Shown: positions 24,028 to 35,863 of the stretch, piece by piece
Position numbering within the stretch: position 1 is the first letter of the stretch
Layout of the letters: every line of letters begins with the position of its first letter
NCBI GenBank assembly: GCA_009746045.1
Contig: RPFO01000338.1
Location: 62,001 to 126,000 of the forward strand
DNA: 64,000 bases
Origin: Mesostigma viride
Lineage: Eukaryota > Streptophyta > Mesostigmatophyceae > Mesostigmatales > Mesostigmataceae
Direction of reading: 5' to 3'
Notes under the pieces: generated by a model
Told to the model about the DNA's origin: nothing
Databases searched by the model: none
What the model saw: the letters and a program-made list of their open reading frames with translations, nothing else
Position numbers and translations under genes: made by a program

Positions 24028-24153
24028 GAATTCGGCATGGTGGCGCGGTCGGCACCGGGGCAGGCGGCTTTTTGACAGATTGTACATATATACCTGTCTT
24101 TTGTTTTACAGCTGCTTAGCTCAGGGCCATACACACAGCGAGTGTAGTTTACC

Positions 24154-24472
24154 ATGGCTGAGGGACGCCGTAGCAAGGGCCTAGCCAGTGGCAATAATAA
24201 TGGGGGTGCAGGTAGTGGAACTGCCCACGTAGATGACGTGGGGGTTACCGGCGAGATTACCAATGTACCTGTTAATAATAATACACAAGCTGTTCATGGT
24301 TTTGACCTTACCACTCAGGGCTTATTAATTGTTAATCAGCTGCAACCTGTCACATCAGACTCCAAGCCTAAGCAGGCTGAAGAGTTTGTAGAAGGGCTGG
24401 AAGGGTTTCCTAGTTTGTACGGGGGTACCAACTACTATCAGATCTGGATCAACATATATACTAAAGCTTGTA
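24154..24472 (+). pseudogene. Element X gag, N-terminal part
   Basis: The ATG at 24154 lies in a good context (accATGg). The Asn/Gly-rich start ('GLASGNNNGGAGSGTAH') is followed by 'EEFVEGLEGFPSLYGG'. The frame is interrupted after 'IYTKAC' by an 864-bp insertion. It continues at 25337. Confidence 0.6.
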
Positions 24473-25336
24473 AAACGCAGCCTTGGCACAATTTTAGCTA
24501 ACACTCTTTCGAACGGCTTACGGCTCCAGCCACTCAGCGGCGCTACTTACAGTCCGCTTGACGAATGAGCTGCGCGAAATTTCGTTGCGACCAATCACGA
24601 AAAGGTCAAACCACGGCGTCCATATTATCACGGTTTTTGGGCGTTACATCCAGATGAGCCATTTGGCAGAGGTCCGTATGCCCAGATGGCTCCTACTAGA
24701 AAACTCTGCGATTTCCTGTGTTCGCGAGCTCCAGATAAAACCGTCGCAAACTTTTGGGCTGTTGGACCAAACTTTCTGTTGGCGAAATCCCGTTACAAAC
24801 GCGCAGGAAGCTCACACGTGGATTTTCCTCTGCTCCACCTACTGTGAGCGGGTTGTTCCCTGCTTTCTGCGGGTTTGGCGAGGTCACTCATCCCCGCGCG
24901 CATCGCGCTCCCGTGCAGGGGTAGCAGTCAATCTGGAGCTTGAACTCGGCAAGTAGTTCGCGAGCTCCGTCCACTGCGCGGTTAAGCAGTTTGTCCCTTT
25001 TTAGCAATGTACATATTGTGCAATTTCTACTAAATTCGTTTACGTAGACTTCAGGCGCCAAGGCACACCTCATCACACCATTAGTCGTGACGTACCAGGT
25101 TCGAACCTTTATAGGCTTTCCATTGCATTTCGGATTTTTTTCCTTCACCCTTTTGCCAAACTCCATGAATCTTGTGGTCGAAACTCTAAAGCTAGCGCGC
25201 GCTCCTTGGCGGGACTAGCGCCACTTGGCACTCGACGGAGGTACGTGGTGACTCACATCTCCCTAGCCGGGGCTCCCTGGCCGGGGACCGGCCACAAAAA
25301 GTACAAGCTCTAATGTCGCGGGCGAAGCCCGCAAAA
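24473..25336. mobile_element. 864-bp unclassified insertion in X gag
   Basis: It is flanked by CTTGTA on both sides (24467-24472, 25337-25342), consistent with a 6-bp target duplication. The right end has a GC hairpin (gcgggcgaagcccgc, about 25318-25332). No matching terminal inverted repeats and no convincing ORF are visible, so it is probably a non-autonomous element. The superfamily is unclear. Confidence 0.5.
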
Positions 25337-25555
25337 CTTGTAGGCAGCATGCAGCACGTTTGGCAAGTGCACTGATCAGATCAAGGACCTAACCAGGGAA
25401 TGCAAGAAGGCCAACAAGGCCTGGACAGTATATGTAGCTGAGCTGAAGGAGCTGCTTGAAGACCAGCGCAAGAAGGTCGGCATCCATTGGCAAGACAAGT
25501 ATCAAGGGTGGGAGGTCAAGGGGGATCTCATCCAGAATTTCCTTAGCTATTGCAA
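25337..25555 (+). pseudogene. Element X gag, middle part
   Basis: The frame reads 'STFGKCTDQIKDLTRECKK', then 'AWTVYVAELKELLEDQRKK' and 'YQGWEVKGDLIQNFLSYC', a helical gag capsid-like region. It is interrupted at 25556 by CACTA-2 and resumes in frame at 36466 ('MVEEARQGPRF'). A frameshift relative to the first gag part is needed near 25345. Confidence 0.6.
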
Positions 25556-26063
25556 CACTATACTTTTCGTCCGAGGGTAGTAAAAATGATCCGAGGCGTA
25601 AATTACGAGGTCTTATCTTACTACCTAGATACGAGGCGTGAGATCCAACGCCGTAATCATTACTACCTATCATCCTACGTAGTAATTTTACTAGCCGTAA
25701 GTAAGAGTAACGTTACGACTGCACATCTTTGGTAGTACATTACCGACAGAGTAAATTACCGCGACGGGTCTTGGTTGGTAATCTACCACCTGTAGATTAG
25801 GTGCCAGTGATCCGATGCTGTAAGATACGTTTCAGTAAGTTACTTCGGGGATCTTTGCCTGTACACGGCCAGATGGATAATTATATTGTAATGGAGAAGT
25901 GGGAGAACGTGCGTGTCTATTAGCAAATGCAGCGAAATATAAAAATGTAGTTATCAGCCTTTTTCGCCTATTCAGCAGTTGTCGTTGTCGGCCGTTGTCA
26001 GTAAGCGGCTATAGATTATGTGTGCTGGGGCCGGTGAAAAGACGCTAGCAAAGTTCGTCTGAA

Positions 26064-27173
26064 TGGCGTCCAATAGAGGGGATTTTATTCTTAGTGGATT
26101 GTTGGACGAGGAGAAGGCGAGGTTGCTGGCGGAGAATGCGAAAGAGCAGAGGGAAGCAGCGGAAGCCGTGCGTGGAAGATGAGGTAACGGGATGGAGTGT
26201 GGGCCCTGGCTTCTGGTTATGAAATGATGGCGGTTGCAGGCCAGCCGTGCTCGCTGGTAATGGGTGCGTGGTGTTGAAATCCAAGTTCTGCGCGTATTCT
26301 GTTTTTTGGTCAATGATTGAAGGGATGTCGCCTTGTTTTATTTTTGTGCATCTGCGTCCCGTCGTGACTGCCTCGTCATGGACGCCCAGGGGTAGAAGTT
26401 CGAACGAGGGAATGATTTTTCAAACGCCTGGATATGTTATGATAGTACGAATAAATGGTAATGGGTAGAGGCGGCCAAAATTTTGTTGGAAGTGTGCCAA
26501 CGCCGCACATACGACTTGAACAACCCTAGGTATCTTAGGAAAAGGAAACACGGATACGTCGGAGTGGAGGAAGAGGAAGACGATGACGATGGTGAAGACG
26601 GAGAGGTTTACAATGGAGGCCTTGAGAATGGGGAGACATTGAATCAGGAGAGCAGGGTAGCGGTGAGTGGCCCGTCATGAATTACATTGTGGTTGCAGTT
26701 GTTAGCGAGGCGTGTTGATTGCTTCTTGCCGCGGGTAATCGCTAGCGCGCATAACCTTCTTTTTTCAACAGGTGTTCTGGTGCATTGACTGCCGCAAAGC
26801 AATTAATGGGACTGATTATGTGCCTATCATGCCGTTTGGGAATCATACATTGCCAACATTTCGTGTTTAGAAGGCGCGCCTTCAGAAGCATATTCAGCAC
26901 CGCACGAGCCAGGTGCTGAAGGCGTGCTTGGAGAGGAAGGGGTATAAAGTGCGCATGACCGCATCGAAGAAGAAGAAGCAGCAGGAATCGGGCAAGACCA
27001 TGATAACCGAGCCAGGATTGGCTTTCGTGCATGCAGTACATGGTGCGGCGCAGGCAGTGAATGCTGCATCGATTGCAGCGGTGCAGCCTGTGGCCATGGC
27101 GGTGCAGGGCGCGGGTCCTGAAGTGTGGGCGTTGGCGAAGCAGATTCACGATGCTGTCATGGCCACGTTGTGA
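26064..27173 (+). pseudogene. Candidate spliced gene (acidic region plus zinc-finger-like motif) inside CACTA-2
   Basis: A possible first exon starts at ATG 26064 and encodes a charged helix ('LLDEEKARLLAENAKEQRE'). A second (about 26470-26662) encodes 'EVCQRRTYDLNNPRYLRKRK' and a Glu/Asp run. It ends at a consensus donor GTGAGT (26663), and a pyrimidine-rich acceptor TTTTTTCAACAG ends at 26771 in the same phase. The third reads 'VFWCIDCRKAI..TDY' with two His residues later ('KHIQH'), a C-x2-C...H-x3-H spacing like a zinc finger. It then gives a Lys-rich and Ala/Val-rich tail ending at 27173. An in-frame TAG near 26868 interrupts it. It may be the transposon's DNA-binding accessory protein or a captured host gene; I cannot tell which. 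Confidence 0.4.
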
Positions 27174-27240
27174 AGCCAAGGAATGGGTGTTGGTTCCAGT
27201 CAGGTGCCTCGCCCGGAGGAAGCTTTTCTGCTGTAAGCAG

Positions 27241-27345
27241 AGGTGCGGCATCAAGCATTTGCAATCGCCATGAGAGCAGTGGAGATGTCAGCGGCATGAA
27301 GCATTTGCAATCGCCATGAGAGCAGTGGAGATGTCTGCGGCATTG
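27241..27345 (+). repeat. Short tandem duplication, about 49-bp unit
   Basis: The unit gcggcat(c/g)aagcatttgcaatcgccatgagagcagtggagatgt occurs twice head to tail, just 3' of the candidate gene. Confidence 0.85.
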
Positions 27346-27349
27346 GGAG

Positions 27350-28104
27350 ATCTGCAGACAATTGCAGGAGGACATTGTGCGGTACGCTTGTAGGGTGTAT
27401 GCTGTGTTGTTCCGCTCGCTAATGGACATGTGCCCCTGTAACCTCTTCCAGGCTAGTATCTGCTATCCACCTCTTCAGGCTTGAAAAGTAAATTGCTGTA
27501 CGGTTCACAATTGGCATGGCTTGACATGCACGCGTCCTTGACTGTGGTCTGCATGGGTTTGGGGTTTAGCGGTTTACATCAGACTCTGCTGTGTGTCTGC
27601 TTAATCAGCCGACGTGTCACATGGGGACAGCAACGGCGCTGGGATGCAGCCCGGTGTGAATGCGAGTAAGGTACGCGCTGTCATGCATGGCGGATGGGGC
27701 GTGGAAGCCACGACCCACGTTTTTGTGTGTGCACGGGGGGCTAGGGGGCAAGTCGTTGTGTTGCTGCCATCCATATGGCCATGGATATGCGGGAAGCTTT
27801 CCCTGTACCCATACTTAATGATGCATGGACTGGTTGTGACAGCCAAGGGTTTAGCTGTCGTGGGTTTGCTGAGTGATCATGGCAGTCTGCTAGGCTGGTG
27901 CTAGAACAGCAATAGCGCGGTTACTGCTATGTCTTGCCCGTGCTAACTGATGCTGCAGCCATGCGTGGAGCGCGAATCGTCCCGAGAGGAGAAGGAGGAG
28001 GCGGGGCCGGTGCACCCATGGGCAGGGCCGGAGAAGAAGGACGCGGAGCACCCAGTGTGGGAGAAGGAGAAGGCGGGGAAGCACTGAAGCTCCACCCCAT
28101 GTCA
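27350..28104. other. CACTA-2 interior, no gene recognised
   Basis: Short frames only. A Glu/Gly-rich purine stretch (27980-28085) reads open on the plus strand but has no start or motif. Confidence 0.35.
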
Positions 28105-28245
28105 GGCCTCTAGTATAGGTGCCAGTTAACTAAACCCATGCACGTGCAGGTTGTAGCTCAGAATGTATTTAAAATCATATGCCCCTTTTCAGGTATATGT
28201 GTAACAGTGACTCCCAACGGATATATGTTCCTAATTTATTAAATT
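28105..28245 (+). repeat. Short retroposon 3' end, family 2
   Basis: Plus-strand copy of the 9568-9700 family: gctcagaatgtatttaaaatcatatgcccc...gactcccaacggatatatgttcc then taatttattaaatt. It sits just upstream of LINE-C. Confidence 0.6.
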
Positions 28246-28329
28246 CTTACTGAATAATTGTTGTCTTTATGAACCCATGAAGAGCAAAGCCCGGTGGGGA
28301 GTACATGTAACGCATTACCACGAGAAGGG

Positions 28330-29612
28330 GTCCCCACACCGCATTTCTTCGCTCTCTGTTCCTATGCAGAACAAGAAGAGGTGGAAGACCAATGTCCCGG
28401 CTCACACGCCAGCCCATGTGGGTAAGCCCCCTCCCCCAAAGCGGAAGGGGCGCTTTGGGGAGAAGTGTAGTGAGGATTTTGTAGACTAGATAGCACTAAC
28501 TTACTTACACCAGACCTGGCAATAAACAAGCATTGATGGGATGGACCCAGCGATACATAATGGGCGTGCATGCGTAAAAAATATACACTATGCATGGCCC
28601 AATGGGCATGCATTCAAATAATTACAAATGAAGGCCGCCATGAGAGCACTGAAGCTAAACCAGACCGGGCCACAATTAACCCTCCAGCACCAAAGTTCCA
28701 CTGCATCATGTAAGACAAGCCTGACATCCATCCATCCATCCATCCATCCATCCATCCATCCATCCATCCATCCATCCATCCATCCATCCATCCATCCATC
28801 CATCCATCCATCCATCCATCCATCCATCCATCCATCCATCCATCCATCCATCCATCCATCCATCCATCCATCCATCCATCCATCCATCCATCCATCCATC
28901 CATCCATCCATCCATCCATCCATCCATCCATCCATCCATCCATCCATCCATCCATCCATCCATCCATCCATCCATCCATCCATCCATCCATCCATCCATC
29001 CATCCATCCATCCATCCATCCATCCATCCATCCATCCATCCATCCATCCATCCATCCATCCATCCATCCATCCATCCATCCATCCATCCATCCATCCATC
29101 CATCCATCCATCCATCCATCCATCCATCCATCCATCCATCCATCCATCCATCCATCCATCCATCCATCCATCCATCCATCCATCCATCCATCCATCCATC
29201 CATCCATCCATCCATCCATCCATCCATCCATCCATCCATCCATCCATCCATCCATCCATCCATCCATCCATCCATCCATCCATCCATCCATCCATCCATC
29301 CATCCATCCATCCATCCATTGATCGGGGTATAGTCCTAGTACAGCCATGCTACGTCCTGGCTATGATGAGATTACTTGCCCACGCTCCTAGTGTTATGCC
29401 ATGCTCACATGGGTCTTATTGCACCCACAGATTGCCGGATCGTTAGCGTGTCCGTTTAGCTAGCGTTCCCGAATGCAGCTGTGGCATGCCTTAGGCATGA
29501 AGGAGACTGGGGGTCTCTGCCCTTTCTCCTGTTGTGCACACACAGGGATTAAAAGCACTTCGGTGCTCCGTGACTCCCCAACAGGAGCACGTGTTTAATT
29601 AATTAATCGGGG
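28330..29612 (+). mobile_element. LINE-C: 5'-truncated LINE with giant (CCAT)n in its 3' UTR
   Basis: It begins in the last about 50 codons of ORF2: 'RISSLSVPMQNKKRWKTN', 'GKPPPPKRKGRFGEK', TAG at 28487. This is homologous to the LINE-G C-terminus at 11200-11330. The 3' UTR holds the (CCAT)n array, then about 250 bases matching the D element 3' UTR (13200-13460, opposite strand), the terminal hairpin (GTGCTCC...GGAGCAC, 29571-29595) and a TTAATTAATTAAT tail. A second, diverged hairpin and tail (29617-29690) follows directly, as if C landed beside an older copy. Confidence 0.75.
28724..29319 (+). repeat. (CCAT)n microsatellite, about 596 bp (about 149 units)
   Basis: Essentially perfect tetranucleotide array. 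It gives open reading frames on both strands (SIHP or WMDG repeats) that are artefacts of the repeat. The same unit appears about 14 times in the 3' UTR of LINE-A (9891-9948), so it is a LINE component that has expanded. Confidence 0.98.
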
Positions 29613-29616
29613 TTAG

Positions 29617-29800
29617 CTAATGCTCCTTGACTCCCTAATGGGGGCATGAGTTTAATAAATGAATTAAGTAGTTAGTTAATTAATCAGGTTGATTCAGATG
29701 AGGTCTGTGCTGGTTCCTTGTGGACTGGCCAGCCAGGGAGATATCTTCTTACATGGTCAGGCCCTTGCCGACCATGTAAGAACCTGTTAGGCGACGCAGT
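29617..29800 (+). repeat. Older LINE 3' tail and a short ORF2 fragment
   Basis: aatgctccttgactccctaatgggggcatgagtttaataaatgaa... is a diverged copy of the LINE hairpin and tail. The 29725-29780 stretch reads 'GQPGRYLLTWSGP', matching 'AQPGRHLLTWAGP' in LINE-A ORF2. These are fragments only. Confidence 0.55.
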
Positions 29801-31305
29801 GGCCAACATTGGACATACCGCCATATCAAAGAGACAACCAGCGCAGGCCAGAAATCGGGAGAATCCGGACCATGGTAGCTCGAGCCTGCCGTTATCTTTT
29901 CCGCGTTTTCGAGTCGTTCAGGATGATGAAGATGAATGGTGATGGAAATGTGTATCCTTGTGCATTGAAATTATGGCTGGCTTACGTGTGGAGCGACTAG
30001 ATGACCTAGACGGTGGGGCCGGAAACAGCATGCTTGATCAGGGCGTGTGTTTCTAGCCTAACTGGCCGGGAGTGTCTAGTGGTGAGCACCATTGCTGCGA
30101 TCGCTCTCCCACCATTTACGAGGAAATACCCGCAAATGGAAAACCACTGAAAAGGTCTAGCTAGTCAGTCATCACGTTAGCCATGCCATGATTCCAAACG
30201 TCCAAGAACTGCACACGGTGCAAAGGCAAAAAGCCGGAGGACAGCACTTTCAAATGTGCGGCGGGAACCAAAAGCCCGCGGATGCCAGAAAACATCGTGT
30301 TGCGGCAGCGACGCGACGATGTGGACAACGAATCCAGTGCCAAGCTCGGAACGGCCGCAAAGGAGATCTGGCATCACATATGTTTGTCTCCGCGATATGA
30401 TTTTAGCTGACATGCAGAGCACAGACACTGTTGGCGTCATCCGCTCAACCCCTCTTATTCAGACATGGGACCTCGGATGTGTAGGATTAGTAGCGTTGCC
30501 CAGGCGGACATTGTCAAAGACTACGACCCCCCAGTTGTGGGTCCTAGGAAATTTAACAAGCATGATTGTCTCCTTGTTGATAGGCATTAATTAATCCTTG
30601 ATGATAGGCATTGCTTGCGTGCAAGATTAGCTCGAGGCCCATATTTTAGACTACTAGCTGAGCTGTGGACATACATGTTGTTATTGACGTCTTGACGGAT
30701 ATTGACGTCTTGGGGTGACTTCCACTATATCTTCTTTGGGGAATTCAGAGATCCCGGTCCCCCAACATGGACATGAGACTAATTAAAATCAATTAATCAA
30801 TGTCATGAATAGAGCGCGTTCATGACGTTCAGTCATGAACAGAGCCCTAACCTTAAACACATAAGAAAACAATTATGGCGGGCCATGTGACCAATGTAAG
30901 AAGCTTAGCCCCCAAACATATTGTTGTCTCACGTAATGAATCACTTGCTGATCAACAAATCGATGGTTATCTCATAGGCACAATGTACCTCTGACCATCA
31001 TTGCTGGCCCATGCATGCATGCACCAATGGCAGCCTACATGACACATACATCGCTTATTTGCCATGTAAAAAATGCGACAAAGTGTCCATATAGGTACTC
31101 ATAGATTAGCACAAATTCCTTAGCACGATGTGGACAACTTTACTTAACGGTGAAAGCCTGTCTCGCCCTTATTGCCTTGAGGGTTCCCGGCGATAGGTCC
31201 TGTCTGTTGGTCGACATTTTTCTTTTGCAGCTGGCCATCGTCGGTAGGTATGAATGATCTCGATGCTAGCAATTACGATGATGATACCCGAGGTAGTCTA
31301 TACCT
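29801..31305. other. CACTA-2 interior, no gene recognised
   Basis: The segment 29830-29890 is similar to 20195-20255 in CACTA-1, with a 13-base indel. Otherwise there are no motifs, long frames or clear repeats. Confidence 0.35.
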
Positions 31306-31309
31306 AGGA

Positions 31310-32045
31310 TCGAGAGCTTCTTCTTGTATGGCAATGCCGGCAGTTAACTATTACTCCGAATAAAGAGTTAAGAGGTTGGCCCTCGGCAGTCGGCATGGCG
31401 ATCACGGAGCGATGACGGGGCGATGACGGGGCGATGACGGGGCGTTGACGCGCGTGATGAATAGGATCTGTTTGACAGGCGGCGGCTATTGGTAATATAG
31501 ATTGTTGATTAAGAGAAGAGTTTAGATGTTGGCCCGTGGGCGATGACGGTGACGGCGTCACCGTCATCGCCCTCGACGGGCGTCATGAATACGACCTTTT
31601 TGATATGCGGCGGCTATTGGTAATATAGGTCGTTGACTACTACTCCGAATACAAATGTAAAGAGTTAAGAGGTTGGCCCTCGGCTGGCTCGGCATGGCGA
31701 TCACGGGGCGATGACGGGGCGATGACGGGGCGTTGACGCGCGTGATGAATAGGATCTGTTTGATAGGCGGCGGCTATTGGTAATATAGATTGTTGATTAA
31801 GAGAAGAGTTTAGATGTTGGCCCGTCGAGGGCGATGACGGTGACGACCGTCACCGTCATCGCCCTCGACGGGCCCGATGAAAAACCGATGTTTGATATGC
31901 GGCAGCTATTGGTAGTATAGGTCGTTGACTATCACTCCGAATAAACAGTTAACAGGTTAAGGCCCTCGGCCGGGCGATGACGGGGCGATGACGGGGCGTT
32001 GACGCTCGTGATGAATAGGACCTGTTTAATAGGCGGCGGCTATCG
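31310..32045 (+). repeat. Complex tandem repeat with long palindromes, about 300-bp unit
   Basis: The unit (ggcgatgacggggcgatgacggggcgttgacg..., then ggcggcggctattggtaatatag..., then a palindrome) occurs about two and a half times. The 31820-31873 palindrome has 25-bp perfect arms (gcccgtcgagggcgatgacg...) around a 4-base centre. A related imperfect one is at 31537-31580. Confidence 0.85.
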
Positions 32046-32070
32046 CTAATATATAGGTCGGATATTTGTG

Positions 32071-32610
32071 TAGCACCCCCCTCCTTCCCACGGCAGGTAC
32101 GCAGCGACTCGCTGTTGTGCTGGCTGCAGTTGTGTACCACCTGTACGGTTTTTGTGTACCACCTCCCTCCTTCCCACGGCAGGTACGCAGCGACTCGCTG
32201 TTGTGCTGGCTGCAGTTGTGTACCACCTGTACGGTATTTGTGTACCACCCCCCTCCTTCCCACGGCAGGTACGCAGCGACTCGCTGTTGTGCTGGCTGCA
32301 GTTGTGTACCACCTGTACGGTATTTATGTACCACCCCCTCCTTCCCACGGCAGGTACGCAGCGACTCGCTGTTGTGCTGGCTGCAGTTGTGTACCACCTG
32401 TACGGTTTTTGTGTACCACCTCCCTCCTTCCCACGGCAGGTACGCAGCGACTCGCTGTTGTGCTGGCTGCAGTTGTGTACCACCTGTACGGTATTTGTGT
32501 ACCACCCCCCTCCTTCCCACGGCAGGTACGCAGCGCCCGGCTGTTGTCCTGGCTGCAGTTGTGTATGGTACCACCTGTACGGTATTTGTGTACCACCACC
32601 CTCCATGGCC
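32071..32610 (+). repeat. 86-bp tandem repeat, six copies
   Basis: Starts of the ctccttccca core at 32081, 32167, 32253, 32338, 32424 and 32510 give an 85-86-bp period. The last copy is more diverged. The array is free of stops in several frames on both strands, producing frames of up to about 320 codons. Such frames are expected from the repeat and are not called genes. Confidence 0.9.
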
Positions 32611-33600
32611 CATGCAGCCCGGCCCGGCATCGTGCCGTCGCCGACCCGACAACGCTTTCTCGAACAACACGAATTTGAATTTTAGGGACTGGAGCGGCTG
32701 GCACGCTAGCGGCACGACCAACGGAACAAGAGAACCGAGAAACTGTGGCCGCCAGGAGGATAAAGGTTTCAAGGCGCATGCGTTTGAGGCTAGCCAGAAC
32801 CGAATGCGAGGTTTTACTTTATCAAACCGATGTATATCAATGTGGCCAGAATTCTTTTCCAGTTGCGGGGTCGTGTGTCGCCAATTTGTTGTTGGGCCGG
32901 GCACTTCAATCGTGATTGCAAGAAGTCAGTTCACGACGCCGTTAGCGTGGCATTTATGTACAGCAATTCATCGTTCGGCTTCTTTATCCTATCGGCAACT
33001 CCTCACGACGTGTGAGCGTGAGTCGGTTGTCGTGTGAATGGACACTTTCTGGGAAAGTAAGTCACTAGAGTGCCAATTTCACCGATCGCAAAACATTTAC
33101 CCAGTTTGGGCAGATAGACCTGGCTAAATACGAGGGCGAGCGGAAGTAATTGTTGATGCATAGCCATCTGCTTCCTGCGCTTTGTAATTGTAATGAGTTG
33201 TTCGCAAATTGGCGTCTCTAGCGGTTACTCCTCTGTGCACAGCTGGCGACCAAGAAGACTTCATTGGCAGCCGGACTGCGGATGCGCGTCGTTGGAATAT
33301 TAGCAACGTTAACATGTTTGCTGCGTTTTTTGTGAAGCTTGTCTAGCCGACTGCATTTGGGAGACTTGGCAAGGTTGCCTCCAATCGTTGAAGTCACAAC
33401 CTGGGTGTCAATTCACGTTTACTAGCCACGGTCATAGTAACATTCTAATGGCATTTGTCCCAGTTTCAACATGGGTTTTCACTCTGATCTGATGGAGTGA
33501 AGGGCCTAGCTCCGTGGTTTTGTGTCATTGTAGCAGTTTAGTCGCCTGCTAACGTAGTGAATCTTCCATCCCACCTCTCCCACCCCCACCCGCACTTCTC

Positions 33601-33875
<275 letters not shown>

Positions 33876-34609
33876 TCCCACCCCCCGCTCTCTTGTCCCT
33901 CCCGCACCCCTCCTCTCTCTTTCCCTTTTCCTTGGCTGTTGAGAAGGACTGGGGTGAAAACTCCAGACCGTTGGTGGCTGCCTTCAAGCAGGAAGTTTCA
34001 AGGATCAACAAGTTTTTGTGAGCTGTCTGATATGGTCACTGCTGCGACAAAGGTGAGTTATCTTGTTTTTCATGTAATTTTTTTGCTGTAGCTAGGTAAG
34101 CCGGCCATTTTGTACTCCCCTTTCTTTTGCTCTCACGATTTATTCTTGTTGTGGTTTATATGGTCCCGTTAAGTGGCATGCATTATCATTATCCACATTA
34201 GTGTGAGAAACCATCCGCAGTGTTGTAGCTTGCATCTATAACAACAGTTTTTGCTGCCGCCGCCACTGCTATTACCAACATTAAGTCATTCTTGCTTTCT
34301 AAGCACTCTTTTTCCTCTTAGGCTGTTGGTTGGGATACCAGCCACCCTTGCACGCATAAATTCAAGCACCGGGTGCATGTGAAAACACAACCAAGGCAAG
34401 AATGTCCCCCTCTCGCAATATCCCACCCACGCAACGCACCCAATGCAGCAAGAATGGGACCACCTTGTTGCCATGAGCTCTAGCACCGTTGCCACCCCTA
34501 GCTTTCTACTGTTCCCGTCCATCCTTATTTACACTGGCTGCTTTGCTTGCATTTCTGGCTCAGTGCCAGTTTGCACTTGCTAGCTTGCTAAGACAATAAT
34601 GCAGCTTGC

Positions 34610-34975
34610 AAACGGCAAGGGCAAGCACCCGGGTAAGAGCAAAGGCAACCGCACGAGCAAAGGAAAGGGAAACTGGAAGAGCAAGCACAAGGCCAAGGAA
34701 AGGACAAAGGCACTTGTGCTTGCCAAAAGGGCAGGCTCAAGGGAAATGACAAGGGCAAGGGCAGGGGCAGGCACAAGGGAAGCGGATAAGGGCAAGGGCA
34801 GGCGCAAGGGAAAGAGATTAGGACAAGTCAAGCACGAGGGAACGGACAAGGGCAAGGGCAGGCACTAGGGAAAGGATGAGGGCAACGGCAAACACTGGGG
34901 ATCAAAGGATAGGGGCAAGGGCAGATGCTAGGGTAACAGTTAGGGCAAAGGCAGGCACAAGAGAAGAATAAGGGG
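34610..34975 (+). repeat. Degenerate purine-rich repeat (GGCAAGGGCAGGCACAAGGGAA-like)
   Basis: Irregular reiteration of ggcaagggca, aggcacaaggg and aaaggacaagg. It encodes only Lys/Gly-rich or Pro-rich shadow frames. Confidence 0.7.
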
Positions 34976-35204
34976 CCGTGAAGTATAAGTGGAAATGCGG
35001 GTGGCGACATGGGGTTCGATCGGGCCTGCTGATGCAAATGCAGATTTCAACTGCAGTGACAAACACAAGCGTAGGCATAGGCAACGACAAATTCCTTGCA
35101 TGCGTGCCTTGCTCTTCACCGGCTGGCTCGTTTGCTAGTTGTCTAACAGTTTCTACCGATAAACATCACTTGCCATTGTAAGGTCTGCCTTGCTGCCGTG
35201 CTAG

Positions 35205-35430
35205 TGGGTAGCTGGGTGATCGTGCTTGTTCCTTGTCAAGGGAGGGATGCATGTGGAGTAGGTGGGTGGGTGTGCTTGTTCCTTGCCAAGGAAGGGATGC
35301 ACAAAGGTTAGATAGGTGCACGTGCTTGTTTCTTGTCAAGGGAGGGACGCACAAAGGGTAGGTGGGGGCACATGGTTGTGCCTCGTCAAGGGCGGGATGC
35401 ACGAAGGGTAGGTGGGGGCATGTGGTTGGT
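35205..35430 (+). repeat. About 50-bp tandem repeat, four to five copies
   Basis: The unit gtgcttgttccttgtcaagggagggatgcacaaagggtaggtgggggcac recurs with small differences. Confidence 0.8.
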
Positions 35431-35589
35431 CCTTGTCTTTTCACCGCCCAAGCGATGGCGATGTAGCATGCATTATACATTTATTCGTGCATTAAAAATC
35501 ACTTTCCTTACAAGCGGCCTTAGCCGACTCCATCTGCCGTTGCCATTTCTCCGTATTGCATTGTCCGGACACGGTTTTTGTGTCGCAGG

Positions 35590-35863
35590 TCTTCCCCGTA
35601 AAGGCACAAGCTGCCTGCGCGCGGAATTATGTGCAGACACCTCGGTTTCCAACACGACGGCTTCCCGCACATATCGAGCTCTGGATGTACAACATCTTCC
35701 CCCGGCGCACTTGCTCCCGGATGGAGCTTCTGTGCGGTGCCGACATCCCCGGAGCTGTCCTAAGCACCGCATGGAAACAGTATTTCAAGCCACGAAGAGA
35801 AGCCACGAATTTGATATTGACTTGATATTGTCGTCAGAAGACTTGATATGCTATTTTCTGTGA
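35590..35863 (+). other. Unassigned open frame in CACTA-2, possible exon
   Basis: After a plausible acceptor (tgtgtcgcag, 35589) the frame reads 'VFPVKAQAACARNYVQTPRF' and 'HIELWMYNIFPRRTC' to a stop near 35825. No motif is recognised, and with no donor or upstream exon identified this is a weak candidate. Confidence 0.2.

Noticed and set aside
28588-29446. Long open frames on both strands (SIHP- and WMDG-repeat proteins)
   Set aside because: They are translations of a perfect (CCAT)n microsatellite inside a LINE 3' UTR, not genes.
32026-33037. Frames of 292-323 codons on opposite strands
   Set aside because: They run through the 86-bp tandem repeat and read the same unit in successive frames. 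No start context or motif supports a gene.
34580-34868. Lys/Gly-rich and Pro/Leu-rich frames
   Set aside because: Shadow translations of a degenerate purine-rich repeat.
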